The notes under the pieces are model-generated. The model was not told where the DNA came from. It made no database searches and worked only from the letters and a program-made list of their open reading frames with translations. Shown here one piece after another: positions 38,383 through 47,937 of a DNA stretch of 64,000 bases. Location of the stretch: assembly GCA_019056595.1 (NCBI GenBank), contig CP036163.1:558001-622000 (forward strand), given 5' to 3'. How positions within the stretch are numbered: position 1 is the first letter of the stretch; every line of letters begins with the position of its first letter. The stretch comes from Pectobacterium atrosepticum. Its GTDB lineage: Bacteria > Pseudomonadota > Gammaproteobacteria > Enterobacterales > Enterobacteriaceae. The translations under genes were made by a program, and so were the position numbers.

Positions 38383-38925
38383 TCAGGATTCAACGGCCTG
38401 ACGGATCACACCTCGGGCACGAGACAGTCGTGACCGCACCGTACCGATGGGGATCCCCAACTGCAACGCGAGATCCTGGTAGCTGGCATCGGTATCCAGC
38501 AGTTGCATCAGCATCTGACGAGTATCCTCAGGCAATGAGACGATAGCATCCATGGCGCGTTTCAGGGCTCGCTGGCTTTCGGTAATCGCGCCGGGATCGA
38601 GTTCTATCGCGATATGTTCCAGCATCTCATCGCCCATTTCCTGAGCGCGCTGTCGTGCCTGCTTGAAATAGTTGCGCACCAGATTGAGAGCAATGCCGAA
38701 CACCCATGTTTCCGGCCGCGATGCCCCCGCAAATTTATCCTGATGTTTGAGCACTTCCAGATAGGTCATTTGCTGTAAATCCTCAACGTCATCATGGTTG
38801 CTGACGCGCTTGCGGATAAAGTTATGCAATTTCTTTCCGTGTTGACGAAACACCTGTTCCCAATCGACAGCTAGCGCCGGGTAAAGCGAAGGGGTCTGTT
38901 CGGTGTGTTTGGTAGACATTTCCAT
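38383..38925 (-). CDS. hrpL: HrpL, ECF sigma factor of the hrp regulon
   Basis: 180-residue ECF-type sigma factor. Region 2 (about 25-95, with DDVEDLQQMTYLEVLKHQDKF split over 45-66 and WVFGIALNLVRNYFK) and region 4 with HTH (SYQDLALQLGIPIGTVRSR, about 145-163). It should recognise the six hrp boxes in this window. A sigma-54 promoter precedes it. GGAGAG lies 7 bases from the ATG. It diverges from hrpJ. Confidence 0.96.
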   Translation of the reverse strand: MEMSTKHTEQTPSLYPALAVDWEQVFRQHGKKLHNFIRKRVSNHDDVEDLQQMTYLEVLKHQDKFAGASRPETWVFGIALNLVRNYFKQARQRAQEMGDEMLEHIAIELDPGAITESQRALKRAMDAIVSLPEDTRQMLMQLLDTDASYQDLALQLGIPIGTVRSRLSRARGVIRQAVES

Positions 38926-38969
38926 TTGCTGACTCTCCGTTGTTGTGCCCTATTGGCAAAAACGGAAGA

Positions 38970-38984
38970 GCAAGCCTTATGCCA
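38970..38984 (-). promoter_or_regulatory. Sigma-54 (-24/-12) promoter of hrpL
   Basis: Minus strand TGGCATAAGGCTTGC: TGGC-N7-TTGC with exact sigma-54 spacing, about 45 bases upstream of the hrpL ATG. Fits activation by HrpS. Confidence 0.92.
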
Positions 38985-39159
38985 GCCCAAAATAATTTTT
39001 ATTCCACTGATTTTTAATCAGTTATTTTTAATTTTGTTTTTTATCGCGCCACTTATTGCCAACGCCAACGGCGTGAAATTGCAAGTTATTGCAATCAGTA
39101 AAACGGCATTTAATCCAATCCGCCATCAAATTCAGCCTGCTCCGATGACTTCACACCGG

Positions 39160-39187
39160 GGAACCCATCCTTTTCTGCGTCCACACA
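39160..39187 (+). promoter_or_regulatory. hrp box (HrpL promoter) of the hrpJ-hrcU operon
   Basis: GGAACC-N15-CCACACA, a perfect consensus hrp box 65 bases upstream of the hrpJ ATG. Confidence 0.95.
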
Positions 39188-39252
39188 GCAATACATTCAT
39201 ATCACTGCACGTTCACACCACGACACGTAGCCGGTTCATTCAGGATGACATC

Positions 39253-40443
39253 ATGATCAAAATACCGACGGTTCTTCCCACTAGCAGCGCCCTACCGCGC
39301 CCTGTCGTCGTGGATGACGATCCCGTGCCGCAGGTTGCGGTACAGCAGACGAGTTCGCTTCATGCTTCACCCGGTTCTCCACTCTCTACCTCAATGGAGG
39401 AGGTCGCCATGGCATTTGGCGAGCAGGCCGAACGTAGGAGTAAATCACTGAATCGGCGTCAAATCGCCCAGCAGCCAGAAGCGCGTGCCACTGCCAACGT
39501 TGAACGGATCGAGAAACTGACGGAACTGTTCAAAATGTTGGAAAATCCGTCACAAAGTACCCTCGACCAGCAGTTGAGCCGCATGCGCGATCTGTTGACG
39601 CGGCAAGGTTCACCGTCTATTGATTCTGTGCTGGAGGCCGCAGGCAACGATCCGGCACGCGGGGACATTTTGCTGCGCCACATCCAGCAGCAATCAGCGC
39701 AGCAGCCTGAGCTGGCAACCGCGGCAGAAAATGCGCTACAGCAGTTGCATCAAGAGAAAGGGCCGGAAGTTCGGGCTGGCCTGAATACGGCAACGGCCAT
39801 TGCTCTGTTCAGTACGCAGCCGGAACAAAAACAGGCGATGCGCGATCTGTACTACCAGAAAATCGTGCATCAGCAGTCGGCCAGTGCGCTGCTGGACTCC
39901 CTGTTGGAACGCTTTGACGCCGCGACATTTTCCATTGGGCTGCGCACGTTGCAACGCGCATTAGCGGCGGATATCGCCTCGCTGACGCCGTCTATTTCAA
40001 AAGCCGTTCTCAGCAAGATGCTGAGCAATCTCAACGATTCCCGTCACCTGAGCCACACGCTGTCATCCAGCCAGACGCTGCTCACTCGATTGGCGAACAA
40101 AGTGCCCGCGTTTACGCTGGGTGCCGTGGAATTGACGCGTCGTTTGATTGGCCTGAGCGCAAACGGCGCCTACGCCCGCGATCTGCATAATCTCGGTCGG
40201 GAAGTTGCCGGTACACAGGTGCAACATCAGGCTATGTTTTTCAGCGCCCTGCTGCCGCTCGTCAGCGACCTGCCACATCCGCTGTGGCGAGACAGCAAAA
40301 ATCGGCAAACGGCGCTCCAACTGATACGCGGCATGATTGGCGATATCGCCCAATACGAGAAACAGCAAGCCAAAAATACTCAGCATGATGATCTGGCACA
40401 GCCAAAACAGCCCCCGCACACGCCGGATAAGGGGCAGCCATGA
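39253..40443 (+). CDS. hrpJ: HrpJ (SctW/YopN-type), secretion gatekeeper
   Basis: 396 residues. An open frame begins at 38905, but the hrp box lies inside it, so the ATG at 39253 (MIKIPTVLPTSS) is the start. HrpJ/YopN/InvE-type fold: a disordered N-terminus (1-50) then helical bundles (ELFKMLENPSQ, LTSRQ-like repeats). It controls the order of translocator versus effector secretion. It overlaps hrcV by 4 bases. Confidence 0.93.
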   Translation: MIKIPTVLPTSSALPRPVVVDDDPVPQVAVQQTSSLHASPGSPLSTSMEEVAMAFGEQAERRSKSLNRRQIAQQPEARATANVERIEKLTELFKMLENPSQSTLDQQLSRMRDLLTRQGSPSIDSVLEAAGNDPARGDILLRHIQQQSAQQPELATAAENALQQLHQEKGPEVRAGLNTATAIALFSTQPEQKQAMRDLYYQKIVHQQSASALLDSLLERFDAATFSIGLRTLQRALAADIASLTPSISKAVLSKMLSNLNDSRHLSHTLSSSQTLLTRLANKVPAFTLGAVELTRRLIGLSANGAYARDLHNLGREVAGTQVQHQAMFFSALLPLVSDLPHPLWRDSKNRQTALQLIRGMIGDIAQYEKQQAKNTQHDDLAQPKQPPHTPDKGQP

Positions 40444-42542
40444 ATCTGCTGATTATCTGGCTAAATCGTATTGCGCTGAGTGCAATGCAGCGCTCGGAGG
40501 TGGTGGGCGCGGTGATCGTCATGTCTATCGTTTTCATGATGATCATCCCGCTGCCCACCGGACTGATCGATGTGCTGATCGCGCTTAATATCTGTGCCTC
40601 CTCTCTGCTAATCGTGCTGGCGATGTACCTGCCTAAACCACTGGCTTTCTCGACGTTTCCGGCGGTGCTGCTGCTAACCACCATGTTCCGGCTGGCGATC
40701 TCCATTTCCACCACGCGCCAAATTCTGCTCCAGCAGGACGGCGGCCATATCGTTGAGGCTTTCGGTAACTACGTGGTGGGCGGGAATCTGGCGGTCGGTC
40801 TGGTTATTTTCCTGATTCTGACGGTAGTGAATTTTATGGTCATCACCAAAGGCTCTGAACGTGTGGCCGAGGTGGCGGCACGCTTCACGCTCGATGCGAT
40901 GCCAGGTAAACAGATGTCCATCGACAGCGATCTCCGCGCTGGGTTAATCGAAGCCCATCAGGCACGGCAGCGGCGGGAAAATCTGGCGAAAGAAAGCCAG
41001 CTTTTCGGGGCAATGGATGGCGCGATGAAGTTCGTTAAAGGCGATGCGATTGCGTCGCTGGTTATCGTGTTCATTAACATGATCGGCGGCTTTGCCATCG
41101 GCGTGTTGCAACACAATATGGCCGCGTCCGATGCCATGCACGTCTACTCGGTATTGACCATCGGCGATGGGCTGATCGCCCAGATTCCGGCACTGCTGAT
41201 TTCACTGACCGCCGGGATGATCATTACTCGCGTTTCGGCCGACGGGCAAAAAGTGGATGCCAATATTGGTCGGGAAATAGCGGAGCAGCTCACCAGCCAG
41301 CCCAAGGCGTGGATCATCTCCTCCATCGGCATGTTTGGATTTGCACTGCTGCCGGGGATGCCAACGTTGGTGTTTGTCGCCATCAGTTTGTCCTCGCTCG
41401 GCAGCGGTCTGTTTCAGCTCTGGCGCATCAAACAACAAGGCCAGTTGGATGCCAACCAATTGGAAGCGGACAACATGCCTGCCGAACAGAACGGTTATCA
41501 AGATCTACGGCGCTTCAACCCCACGCGTGCCTACCTGCTGCTGTTTCATCCGGTCTGGCAAGGGCAGCCGACGGCGACGGTGTTGGTGCAGAATATCCGT
41601 CGCCTGCGTAATCGGCTGGTCTACCGCTTTGGCTTTACGCTGCCGTCCTTTGATATCGAATTCAGCGACCGTCTGGCGGAAGATGAATTCCAGTTTTGTG
41701 TCTATGAAATTCCCTACGTTAAAGCCACATTTGTCACCGACCAGTTGGCGGTTGCCAATGGAGCCATCGAACAGGTTGACGCGACGATCGCCACGCCAGG
41801 CCACACGTTACGGGATGAAAGCCAGTGGCTATGGCTGCCGCTGGCGCATGTCGCCCAGCAGCCGGACGACATACCGCGCTGGACATCAGATGAGCTGATT
41901 CTGGCTCGCATGGAACAGGCCATTCACCGCACAGGTTCACAGTTCATCGGCTTACAGGAAACCAAATCTATTCTGGCCTGGCTGGAGAGTGAACAGCCGG
42001 AGTTGGCGCAGGAGCTACAGCGCATCATGCCGCTTTCGCGTTTTGCCAGCGTACTGCAACGGCTGGCTTCCGAACGTGTACCGCTGCGGTCGGTGCGCCC
42101 TATCGCCGAAGCGCTGATTGAAGTCGGCCAACACGAACGGGACACGCTGGCGTTGACCGACTACGTGCGTCTGGCGCTCAAATCACAAATCTGCCACCAG
42201 TACAGCGATGAGAACAACCTCGCGGTCTGGCTGCTGACGCCGGAAAGCGAAGAGCTGCTGCGCGATGCGCTACGCCAGACGCAGAACGAAACCTTCTTCG
42301 CCCTGACGCAAGACTACGCCTCAACGCTGCTCAGCCAATTGCGGCAGGCGTTTCCACCGTTCTCGTCACAGAGCAGTCTGGTGCTGGTAGCACAGGATTT
42401 ACGCAGCCCGCTGCGCACGCTGTTACAGGACGAATTTCACCACGTCCCCGTGCTGTCCTTCACCGAACTGGAATCCACCCTGTCGATCAACGTCATTGGA
42501 CGCCTTGATCTTTACGACTCCCCTGATCCCTTTAGCGCATAG
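40440..42542 (+). CDS. hrcV: HrcV (SctV), export-gate protein
   Basis: 700 residues. Eight N-terminal membrane segments (about 20-320) of the FlhA/SctV family with the conserved RFTLDAMPGKQMSIDSD loop, and a large cytoplasmic nonameric domain (about 360-700) that receives chaperone-effector complexes. Confidence 0.97.
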   Translation: MNLLIIWLNRIALSAMQRSEVVGAVIVMSIVFMMIIPLPTGLIDVLIALNICASSLLIVLAMYLPKPLAFSTFPAVLLLTTMFRLAISISTTRQILLQQDGGHIVEAFGNYVVGGNLAVGLVIFLILTVVNFMVITKGSERVAEVAARFTLDAMPGKQMSIDSDLRAGLIEAHQARQRRENLAKESQLFGAMDGAMKFVKGDAIASLVIVFINMIGGFAIGVLQHNMAASDAMHVYSVLTIGDGLIAQIPALLISLTAGMIITRVSADGQKVDANIGREIAEQLTSQPKAWIISSIGMFGFALLPGMPTLVFVAISLSSLGSGLFQLWRIKQQGQLDANQLEADNMPAEQNGYQDLRRFNPTRAYLLLFHPVWQGQPTATVLVQNIRRLRNRLVYRFGFTLPSFDIEFSDRLAEDEFQFCVYEIPYVKATFVTDQLAVANGAIEQVDATIATPGHTLRDESQWLWLPLAHVAQQPDDIPRWTSDELILARMEQAIHRTGSQFIGLQETKSILAWLESEQPELAQELQRIMPLSRFASVLQRLASERVPLRSVRPIAEALIEVGQHERDTLALTDYVRLALKSQICHQYSDENNLAVWLLTPESEELLRDALRQTQNETFFALTQDYASTLLSQLRQAFPPFSSQSSLVLVAQDLRSPLRTLLQDEFHHVPVLSFTELESTLSINVIGRLDLYDSPDPFSA

Positions 42543-42551
42543 GAAGACACC

Positions 42552-43487
42552 ATGTTTGAATTACGCGTGCTGACTGGTTTACATCGCGGAGCGGCGCTGC
42601 CGCTCTGTGGAAACGCCTGGCGCATCGGTGCAGCCGATGATGCCGACCTTGTGCTCTACGATCCCGGCATTGCGCCTTATCACGGCCAGTTGGAGAAGGC
42701 CGCAGACGGCTGGGCGCTTAGCGCACAGGATGGCACCTTGTCTAATGCGGAAGGCCACTCCGTCGAATACATTAACGCGCTGCCGCCCGGTACCCCTTTT
42801 GCACTGGGGCAAATTTGGCTCTGCATCGTAGCCGCCGATACCCCCTGGCCTGATGACAATGAAACGCCTCTGTCTACGGAAGAGGACATCCCCTCTGCGG
42901 ATATCCCCGCCGATGACTCACCAGTTCATACCACTGTGCCCATTCCCACCACTGCACCCGCGCCGCGCCTACCGCTGTGGGCCAAAGCCTGCTACTTGCT
43001 GCTCGGCGCATTGCTGCTGGTGATGGTGGGCAGTTGGCAGCTACAGGAGAGCGTCGCAATGCCTGCCGCCCCGCCGCCGCAGGATACCCGCAAGCCACTT
43101 GGCACGCTGCCACAGTTAGAAAGCACGCTGCGGATTATGTTGCAGGAACGGGAGCTGAGCGCGGCCGTGAAAGTGGCGGCGTATCAGGATCGCCTCACGC
43201 TCACCGGGCAATTAACGCCAGACGATCAAAAAAAGCTGGAACGGATGCTCGCCCAGTTCCACCAACGTTATAGAACCGCGCTATCCGTTGATAACCGGAC
43301 ACAGCTGAAAACGGAGCAATTGCCGTTTCAGATCATTCAGGTAACCAGCGGGTCACGCGCCAATGTCGTTACGGCAGATGGTCAGCGCTTTTTCATCGGC
43401 GATGAGATCGACAACCTGCGTCTGGTGAGAATTGACGAGCACCAGATTGAATTCAGCGGCAGACAACAGATAACGGTGAACTGGTGA
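42552..43487 (+). CDS. hrpQ: HrpQ (SctD), outer inner-membrane-ring protein
   Basis: 311 residues: N-terminal cytoplasmic FHA-like domain (about 1-95, RIGAADDADLVLYDPGIAPYH), a Thr/Pro-rich linker, one membrane segment (about 142-162) and periplasmic ring-building domains. It pairs with HrcJ in the ring. It ends overlapping the hrcN start. Confidence 0.92.
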   Translation: MFELRVLTGLHRGAALPLCGNAWRIGAADDADLVLYDPGIAPYHGQLEKAADGWALSAQDGTLSNAEGHSVEYINALPPGTPFALGQIWLCIVAADTPWPDDNETPLSTEEDIPSADIPADDSPVHTTVPIPTTAPAPRLPLWAKACYLLLGALLLVMVGSWQLQESVAMPAAPPPQDTRKPLGTLPQLESTLRIMLQERELSAAVKVAAYQDRLTLTGQLTPDDQKKLERMLAQFHQRYRTALSVDNRTQLKTEQLPFQIIQVTSGSRANVVTADGQRFFIGDEIDNLRLVRIDEHQIEFSGRQQITVNW

Positions 43488-44854
43488 TGCAGACACAATC
43501 TTCTTCTTTTCCGCTGCTCGATCAGTGGGTCGCCCGACAGCGCCAGCATCTGGCGGGTTACGCGCCGGTGGAGAAAAAAGGCCGCGTCATGGCCGTCAGC
43601 GGTATTTTGCTGGAGTGCAGCTTGCCGCAGGCACGTATTGGCGATTTGTGCTGGGTGGCGCGTCAGGATGACAGCCAAATGATGGCCGAAATCGTTGGAT
43701 TCAGCCCGGACAATACTTTCCTCTCCGCACTCGGTGCGCTGGACGGCATTGCACAAGGTGCGACCGTGACGCCGCTGTATCAGCCGCACCGTATTCAGGT
43801 GTCAGAACGTTTGCTGGGCAGCGTATTGGACGGATTTGGTCGGGCATTGGAAGACGGCGGCGAGAGCGCCTTTGTCGAACCGGGTCAGGTCACGGGGCGC
43901 ACGCAGCCGGTGCTGGGCGATGCCCCGCCGCCGACCTCCAGACCGCGCATCAGCCAGCCGCTCCCCACCGGATTACGCGCCGTCGATGGCCTGCTGACCA
44001 TCGGTCAGGGTCAGCGCGTCGGTATTTTCGCCGGTGCGGGCTGCGGCAAAACCACGCTGCTCGCGGAACTGGCGCGTAATACGCCGTGCGACACCATCGT
44101 TTTCGGGCTGATTGGCGAACGTGGGCGCGAACTACGCGAGTTTCTCGACCACGAACTGGACGACGAGCTGCGTAGCCGCACCGTGTTGGTATGTTCGACT
44201 TCCGACCGTAGCAGTATGGAGCGCGCCCGCGCGGCATTCACTGCCACCGCCATCGCCGAAGCCTACCGCGCAGAAGGCCGTCAGGTGCTGCTGATTCTTG
44301 ATTCCCTGACGCGTTTCGCCCGCGCCCAGCGTGAAATCGGTCTGGCACTCGGGGAACCACAGGGGCGAGGCGGGCTACCGCCGTCGGTCTATACGCTGCT
44401 GCCGCGTCTGGTCGAACGTGCCGGACAAACGGAAGACGGTGCCATCACCGCGCTCTATTCCGTGCTGATCGAACAGGATTCCATGAACGATCCGGTCGCT
44501 GACGAAGTTCGTTCGCTGATCGACGGACACATCGTGCTCGCCCGACGTCTGGCGGAACAAGGGCATTATCCGGCTATCGACGTGCTCGCCAGCCTGAGCC
44601 GTACCATGAGTAACGTCGTGGATACCGATCACACCCGCAATGCGGGCGGCGTACGGCGTCTGATGGCAGCTTACAAACAGGTCGAGATGCTGATCCGCCT
44701 CGGCGAATACCAGCCCGGTCATGACGAATTAACCGATTCGGCAGTCAACGCCCATTCAGAGATCACACAGTTTCTGCGCCAGTCGATGCGTGAACCGATG
44801 CCTTATGGCGTGATTCAACAACAGCTCGCTGGAGTCAGCCGCTATGCCCCATAA
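43487..44854 (+). CDS. hrcN: HrcN (SctN), type III secretion ATPase
   Basis: 455 residues, FliI/YscN family. Walker A GAGCGKT near residue 184, GERGRE, Walker B LLILDSLTRFARAQRE and the QGRGGLPPSVYTLLPRLVERAG block. It uses ATP hydrolysis to strip chaperones and unfold substrates. I start at the ATG that overlaps the hrpQ stop (TGATG); the preceding in-frame GTG is less likely. Confidence 0.97.
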   Translation: MQTQSSSFPLLDQWVARQRQHLAGYAPVEKKGRVMAVSGILLECSLPQARIGDLCWVARQDDSQMMAEIVGFSPDNTFLSALGALDGIAQGATVTPLYQPHRIQVSERLLGSVLDGFGRALEDGGESAFVEPGQVTGRTQPVLGDAPPPTSRPRISQPLPTGLRAVDGLLTIGQGQRVGIFAGAGCGKTTLLAELARNTPCDTIVFGLIGERGRELREFLDHELDDELRSRTVLVCSTSDRSSMERARAAFTATAIAEAYRAEGRQVLLILDSLTRFARAQREIGLALGEPQGRGGLPPSVYTLLPRLVERAGQTEDGAITALYSVLIEQDSMNDPVADEVRSLIDGHIVLARRLAEQGHYPAIDVLASLSRTMSNVVDTDHTRNAGGVRRLMAAYKQVEMLIRLGEYQPGHDELTDSAVNAHSEITQFLRQSMREPMPYGVIQQQLAGVSRYAP

Positions 44855-45281
44855 CACCGAACGTGATGCCGAGTTACAAAGCGTGCTGAATCTGCTGATG
44901 CCGATACGCCGCCAGCGCTTAAGCCGCAGCGAGCGCCAGCAGCGGCAGGAAGAACAGCAGCTTATCAGGATTGCGGAGCAGCAACGCCATCACCGGCAGC
45001 AGGTCGAGGCGCTGCGACAGGCCAGTCACACACAGCGTGACGCGTTTGTCCAAGAGACTCAGGGACAACGCCAAACGCTGGAAAACCTGAAAAAACACCT
45101 TTCCGCCGAACAGCGTTTACTCGGCGAGATAGCGGCAGAAGCGCAGCAGGTTCAGGCCACACAGCAGCAGCACGACGACCAGCAGCGTCAGGTTGATGAC
45201 GCCCGCAACGCGACCCGCCAATGTCAAAAGGCGGTGGAGAAACTGGAGTATCTGCTTACGTTACCTCAGGAGCACGTATGA
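44844..45281 (+). CDS. hrpO: HrpO (SctO), ATPase stalk protein
   Basis: 145 residues, almost wholly a Gln/Arg/Glu-rich coiled coil, the FliJ/YscO type that acts as central stalk between HrcN and HrcV. It overlaps hrcN by 11 bases and hrpP by 4. Confidence 0.93.
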   Translation: MPHNTERDAELQSVLNLLMPIRRQRLSRSERQQRQEEQQLIRIAEQQRHHRQQVEALRQASHTQRDAFVQETQGQRQTLENLKKHLSAEQRLLGEIAAEAQQVQATQQQHDDQQRQVDDARNATRQCQKAVEKLEYLLTLPQEHV

Positions 45282-45799
45282 ATAACCGACAGATTGCGTC
45301 ATCCGAGTCCAAGGCAACACAGAACGCACAGGCCACGCTACACGGCAAATCCTCACGCGCAGACGACCCGCAACATACCGATTTCTGGGAAGCCTTCACG
45401 TTTTCAGACGGCTTTGAAGACGCGCTCTATCAGGAAACGCCTATCGCGTTACCGCAGGGCAACCCCATCAGCACGTCGCTGTCGCTGTATAGCGAGGCAC
45501 CAGAAAGCCCACAAAATGTGACACCGTCACAGTGGCAGCCACTGCAATGCGAACTGATGGAGGCGATGGACAACATTTGCGCCCCACCGTTTGCCTTTAG
45601 CCTGCAACTACCGCAGTTGGGCGACATCGATGCCCGTTTAGCCAATATGGTGCCACGCGGCTGGGACATTTCTCTGCGCTTTAGCCGGGAAAGTTACCAC
45701 CAGTTAAAAGATCGGCGTGAAGCGTGCCGTCGCGCAATAGCCACCGCGCTGGATTGCCCTATCAACCTGCGTTTTGACGCCAGAGAGTATGAGCGATGA
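45278..45799 (+). CDS. hrpP: HrpP (SctP), substrate-specificity switch/ruler protein
   Basis: 173 residues from the ATG at 45278, which overlaps the hrpO stop; the longer frame from 45221 lies inside hrpO. Polar, disordered N-terminus and a folded C-terminal part, as in SctP proteins. In P. syringae HrpP is itself secreted and switches export from pilin to effectors. Confidence 0.88.
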   Translation: MNNRQIASSESKATQNAQATLHGKSSRADDPQHTDFWEAFTFSDGFEDALYQETPIALPQGNPISTSLSLYSEAPESPQNVTPSQWQPLQCELMEAMDNICAPPFAFSLQLPQLGDIDARLANMVPRGWDISLRFSRESYHQLKDRREACRRAIATALDCPINLRFDAREYER

Positions 45800-47013
45800 G
45801 CCAGAATGCACTCGACTTCAATTCACTGCATGTCAGACCGCTGACGCTGCCGATCATGCGCATACAACACGCCCGCATCAGATCGACGCTGGCCGCCGGA
45901 CTATCGCTGCCTTTTGTCCGCGATGGGCTGGCTGGCTGGCTGCACCTTCAACTGGCACATAAGGGTGAGCAGATAGAGGAAACGTCTGCCGCACAGGTAA
46001 GCAACTGGCGTAGCGATATCGGCAATTTCTCACTGACCGATCCGTTTCCTGTGCTCAGCCTGCTGTCCGACTGCCCGCTGTTGCCCCTTACCGAAGACGA
46101 CGACGCGGCGCAGACGTGGTACTGGACGCTCTACAACCAGTCGCTGAACCCCGTGCTGCGGTCGCTTGTGGGGGAGATTTATCCAACGGCAGCGACCTCG
46201 GAAGAACGTGATTCTGCACAACAGCACGACACCCAACAGTACAGCCCTCAACAACACAGCGCCCAACAATGCAGCAATAGTGCCGCACTCTGCGCCTGGT
46301 TCAACGTGAGCTGGAACGGGATTGTGGTGCGCAGCAGGATGCAGGCTGCTGACGCCACCTGGCTAAAACTATTTTCTCTTGCTGAATGGCATCGCCAGCG
46401 CCGTGCGCTACCCGCAGGAATGACTATCGCTATCCCGCTGACGCTGGCTGACGTCGTGTTGCCGTTTACCACGCTGCAACACCTCCAAACTGGCGACATA
46501 GTTCTCCCTAATCGCCCGTGGTTTACGCCGTCCGGCGAGGGAACGCTGTCATCCGGCACGCTCCGCCTTCGCGGCACGCTGCAACTCGCAGAACACGCGC
46601 CCTATATTTTTACCGTTACCGACATGGAGACTGTCTCAATGCCCGCGACCGCGACCGATATAATGCTAGCCGATCCTAACTCCGATACATCGGCGTTTGA
46701 ATTTACGCTCGATAGTGACAATGTCACTGAAAGTTTACCGCCGCTGCCGATCACCTTACACATTCGCTGCGGCAGCCTGACGATGACGCTGGCGGAATTG
46801 CAACATCTTGCCAGCGGTAGCGTGCTGACGCTGCGCGATGTGGTGCCGGGGCAAGCCTGGCTGTATCACGGGGATATCGCGCTGGCGAGCGGCGATCTGG
46901 TCGATGTGGAAGGCCGATTGGGGCTACAGATTACCCAGCGCTTTTCCACGCCGAAACCTATGTTACCAATGCAGGATGAAGAACACGCCGCCGCACAGGA
47001 GCTGGCACCATGA
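45796..47013 (+). CDS. hrcQ: HrcQ (SctQ), C-ring/sorting-platform protein, unsplit form
   Basis: 405 residues, one gene covering what P. syringae splits into HrcQA and HrcQB. The C-terminal SpoA domain (about 325-395: [26 protein letters not shown]) and a preceding SpoA-like domain (about 205-280) build the cytoplasmic platform. Residues 141-158 are an unusual Gln-rich insertion ([18 protein letters not shown]). It overlaps hrpP by 4 bases. Confidence 0.94.
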   Translation: MSQNALDFNSLHVRPLTLPIMRIQHARIRSTLAAGLSLPFVRDGLAGWLHLQLAHKGEQIEETSAAQVSNWRSDIGNFSLTDPFPVLSLLSDCPLLPLTEDDDAAQTWYWTLYNQSLNPVLRSLVGEIYPTAATSEERDSAQQHDTQQYSPQQHSAQQCSNSAALCAWFNVSWNGIVVRSRMQAADATWLKLFSLAEWHRQRRALPAGMTIAIPLTLADVVLPFTTLQHLQTGDIVLPNRPWFTPSGEGTLSSGTLRLRGTLQLAEHAPYIFTVTDMETVSMPATATDIMLADPNSDTSAFEFTLDSDNVTESLPPLPITLHIRCGSLTMTLAELQHLASGSVLTLRDVVPGQAWLYHGDIALASGDLVDVEGRLGLQITQRFSTPKPMLPMQDEEHAAAQELAP

Positions 47014-47663
47014 CGTCCGGCGCATTCGATCCGTTGATGTTTGCGCTCTTTCTGGGCGCGCTCTCTTTGATTCCGCTGATGATGATTGTCTGCACCTGCT
47101 TTCTGAAGATTGCGATTGTGCTGCTGATTACCCGCAACGCCATCGGGGTGCAGCAGGTACCGCCTAATATGGCGCTGTACGGTATCGCCCTTGCGGCAAC
47201 GATGTTTGTCATGGCTCCGGTGTTTCAGGACATCAGCAAGCGCGTGCAGGAAAAACCGCTGGATATGACCGATATCACCTCGCTTCAGGCCAGCGTGACC
47301 TACGGGTTGGAACCGCTGCAAACCTTTATGTCGCGCAACGTTGACCCGGATATCCTCACCCATTTGCATGAGAACAGCCTGCAAATGTGGCCTGCCTCGC
47401 TATCCGAGAAGGTGAATACGCAAAACCTGCTGCTGGTGATTCCGGCTTTCGTGCTGTCGGAGCTACAGGCTGGGTTCAAAATCGGCTTTCTGATCTATAT
47501 CCCGTTCATCGTCATCGACCTCATCGTCTCCAATGTGCTGTTAGCGCTGGGGATGCAGATGGTCGCACCGATGACGCTCTCGCTGCCGTTAAAGCTGCTG
47601 CTGTTCGTGCTGGTCAACGGCTGGACACGGCTGCTAGACGGCCTGTTCTACAGCTACCTGTGA
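47010..47663 (+). CDS. hrcR: HrcR (SctR), export-apparatus membrane protein
   Basis: 217 residues, FliP/SctR family, with N-terminal hydrophobic segments, a polar loop and two C-terminal membrane segments. Conserved [10 protein letters not shown] and [19 protein letters not shown] regions. Part of the export gate. Confidence 0.97.
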   Translation: MTSGAFDPLMFALFLGALSLIPLMMIVCTCFLKIAIVLLITRNAIGVQQVPPNMALYGIALAATMFVMAPVFQDISKRVQEKPLDMTDITSLQASVTYGLEPLQTFMSRNVDPDILTHLHENSLQMWPASLSEKVNTQNLLLVIPAFVLSELQAGFKIGFLIYIPFIVIDLIVSNVLLALGMQMVAPMTLSLPLKLLLFVLVNGWTRLLDGLFYSYL

Positions 47664-47670
47664 GGCCGCG

Positions 47671-47931
47671 ATGGAAATAATCACGCTTTTCCGTCAGGCC
47701 ATGGTGATGGTCGTGCTGCTCTCTGCTCCGCCGCTGCTGGTTGCAGTGATTGTCGGCGTGTTGATTTCACTGCTACAGGCGGTAATGCAATTGCAGGATC
47801 AGACGCTGCCCTTTGCCGTCAAACTGATCTCTGTCGGGCTGACGCTCGCGCTCTGTGGCCGCTGGATTGGCGTAGAGCTGATGCAATTAGCCATTACCGC
47901 GTTCAACATGATTGCGCACACTGGGGTATAA
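47671..47931 (+). CDS. hrcS: HrcS (SctS), export-apparatus membrane protein
   Basis: 86 residues, two membrane segments, FliQ/SctS family (LFRQAMVMVVLLSAPPLLVA, LQAVMQLQDQTLPFAVK). Part of the export gate with HrcR and HrcT. Confidence 0.96.
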   Translation: MEIITLFRQAMVMVVLLSAPPLLVAVIVGVLISLLQAVMQLQDQTLPFAVKLISVGLTLALCGRWIGVELMQLAITAFNMIAHTGV

Positions 47932-47937
47932 ATCCGC

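Larger units (their letters stand above)
38926..39252. other. hrpL-hrpJ divergent regulatory region
   Basis: Holds the sigma-54 promoter of hrpL (38970-38984) and the hrp box of hrpJ (39160-39187). HrpS binding sites should lie upstream of the hrpL promoter, in the AT-rich part around 39000-39100, but I cannot define them. Confidence 0.75.

Noticed and set aside
38905-39252. N-terminal extension of hrpJ
   Set aside because: It contains the perfect hrp box at 39160-39187 and so lies upstream of the transcript.
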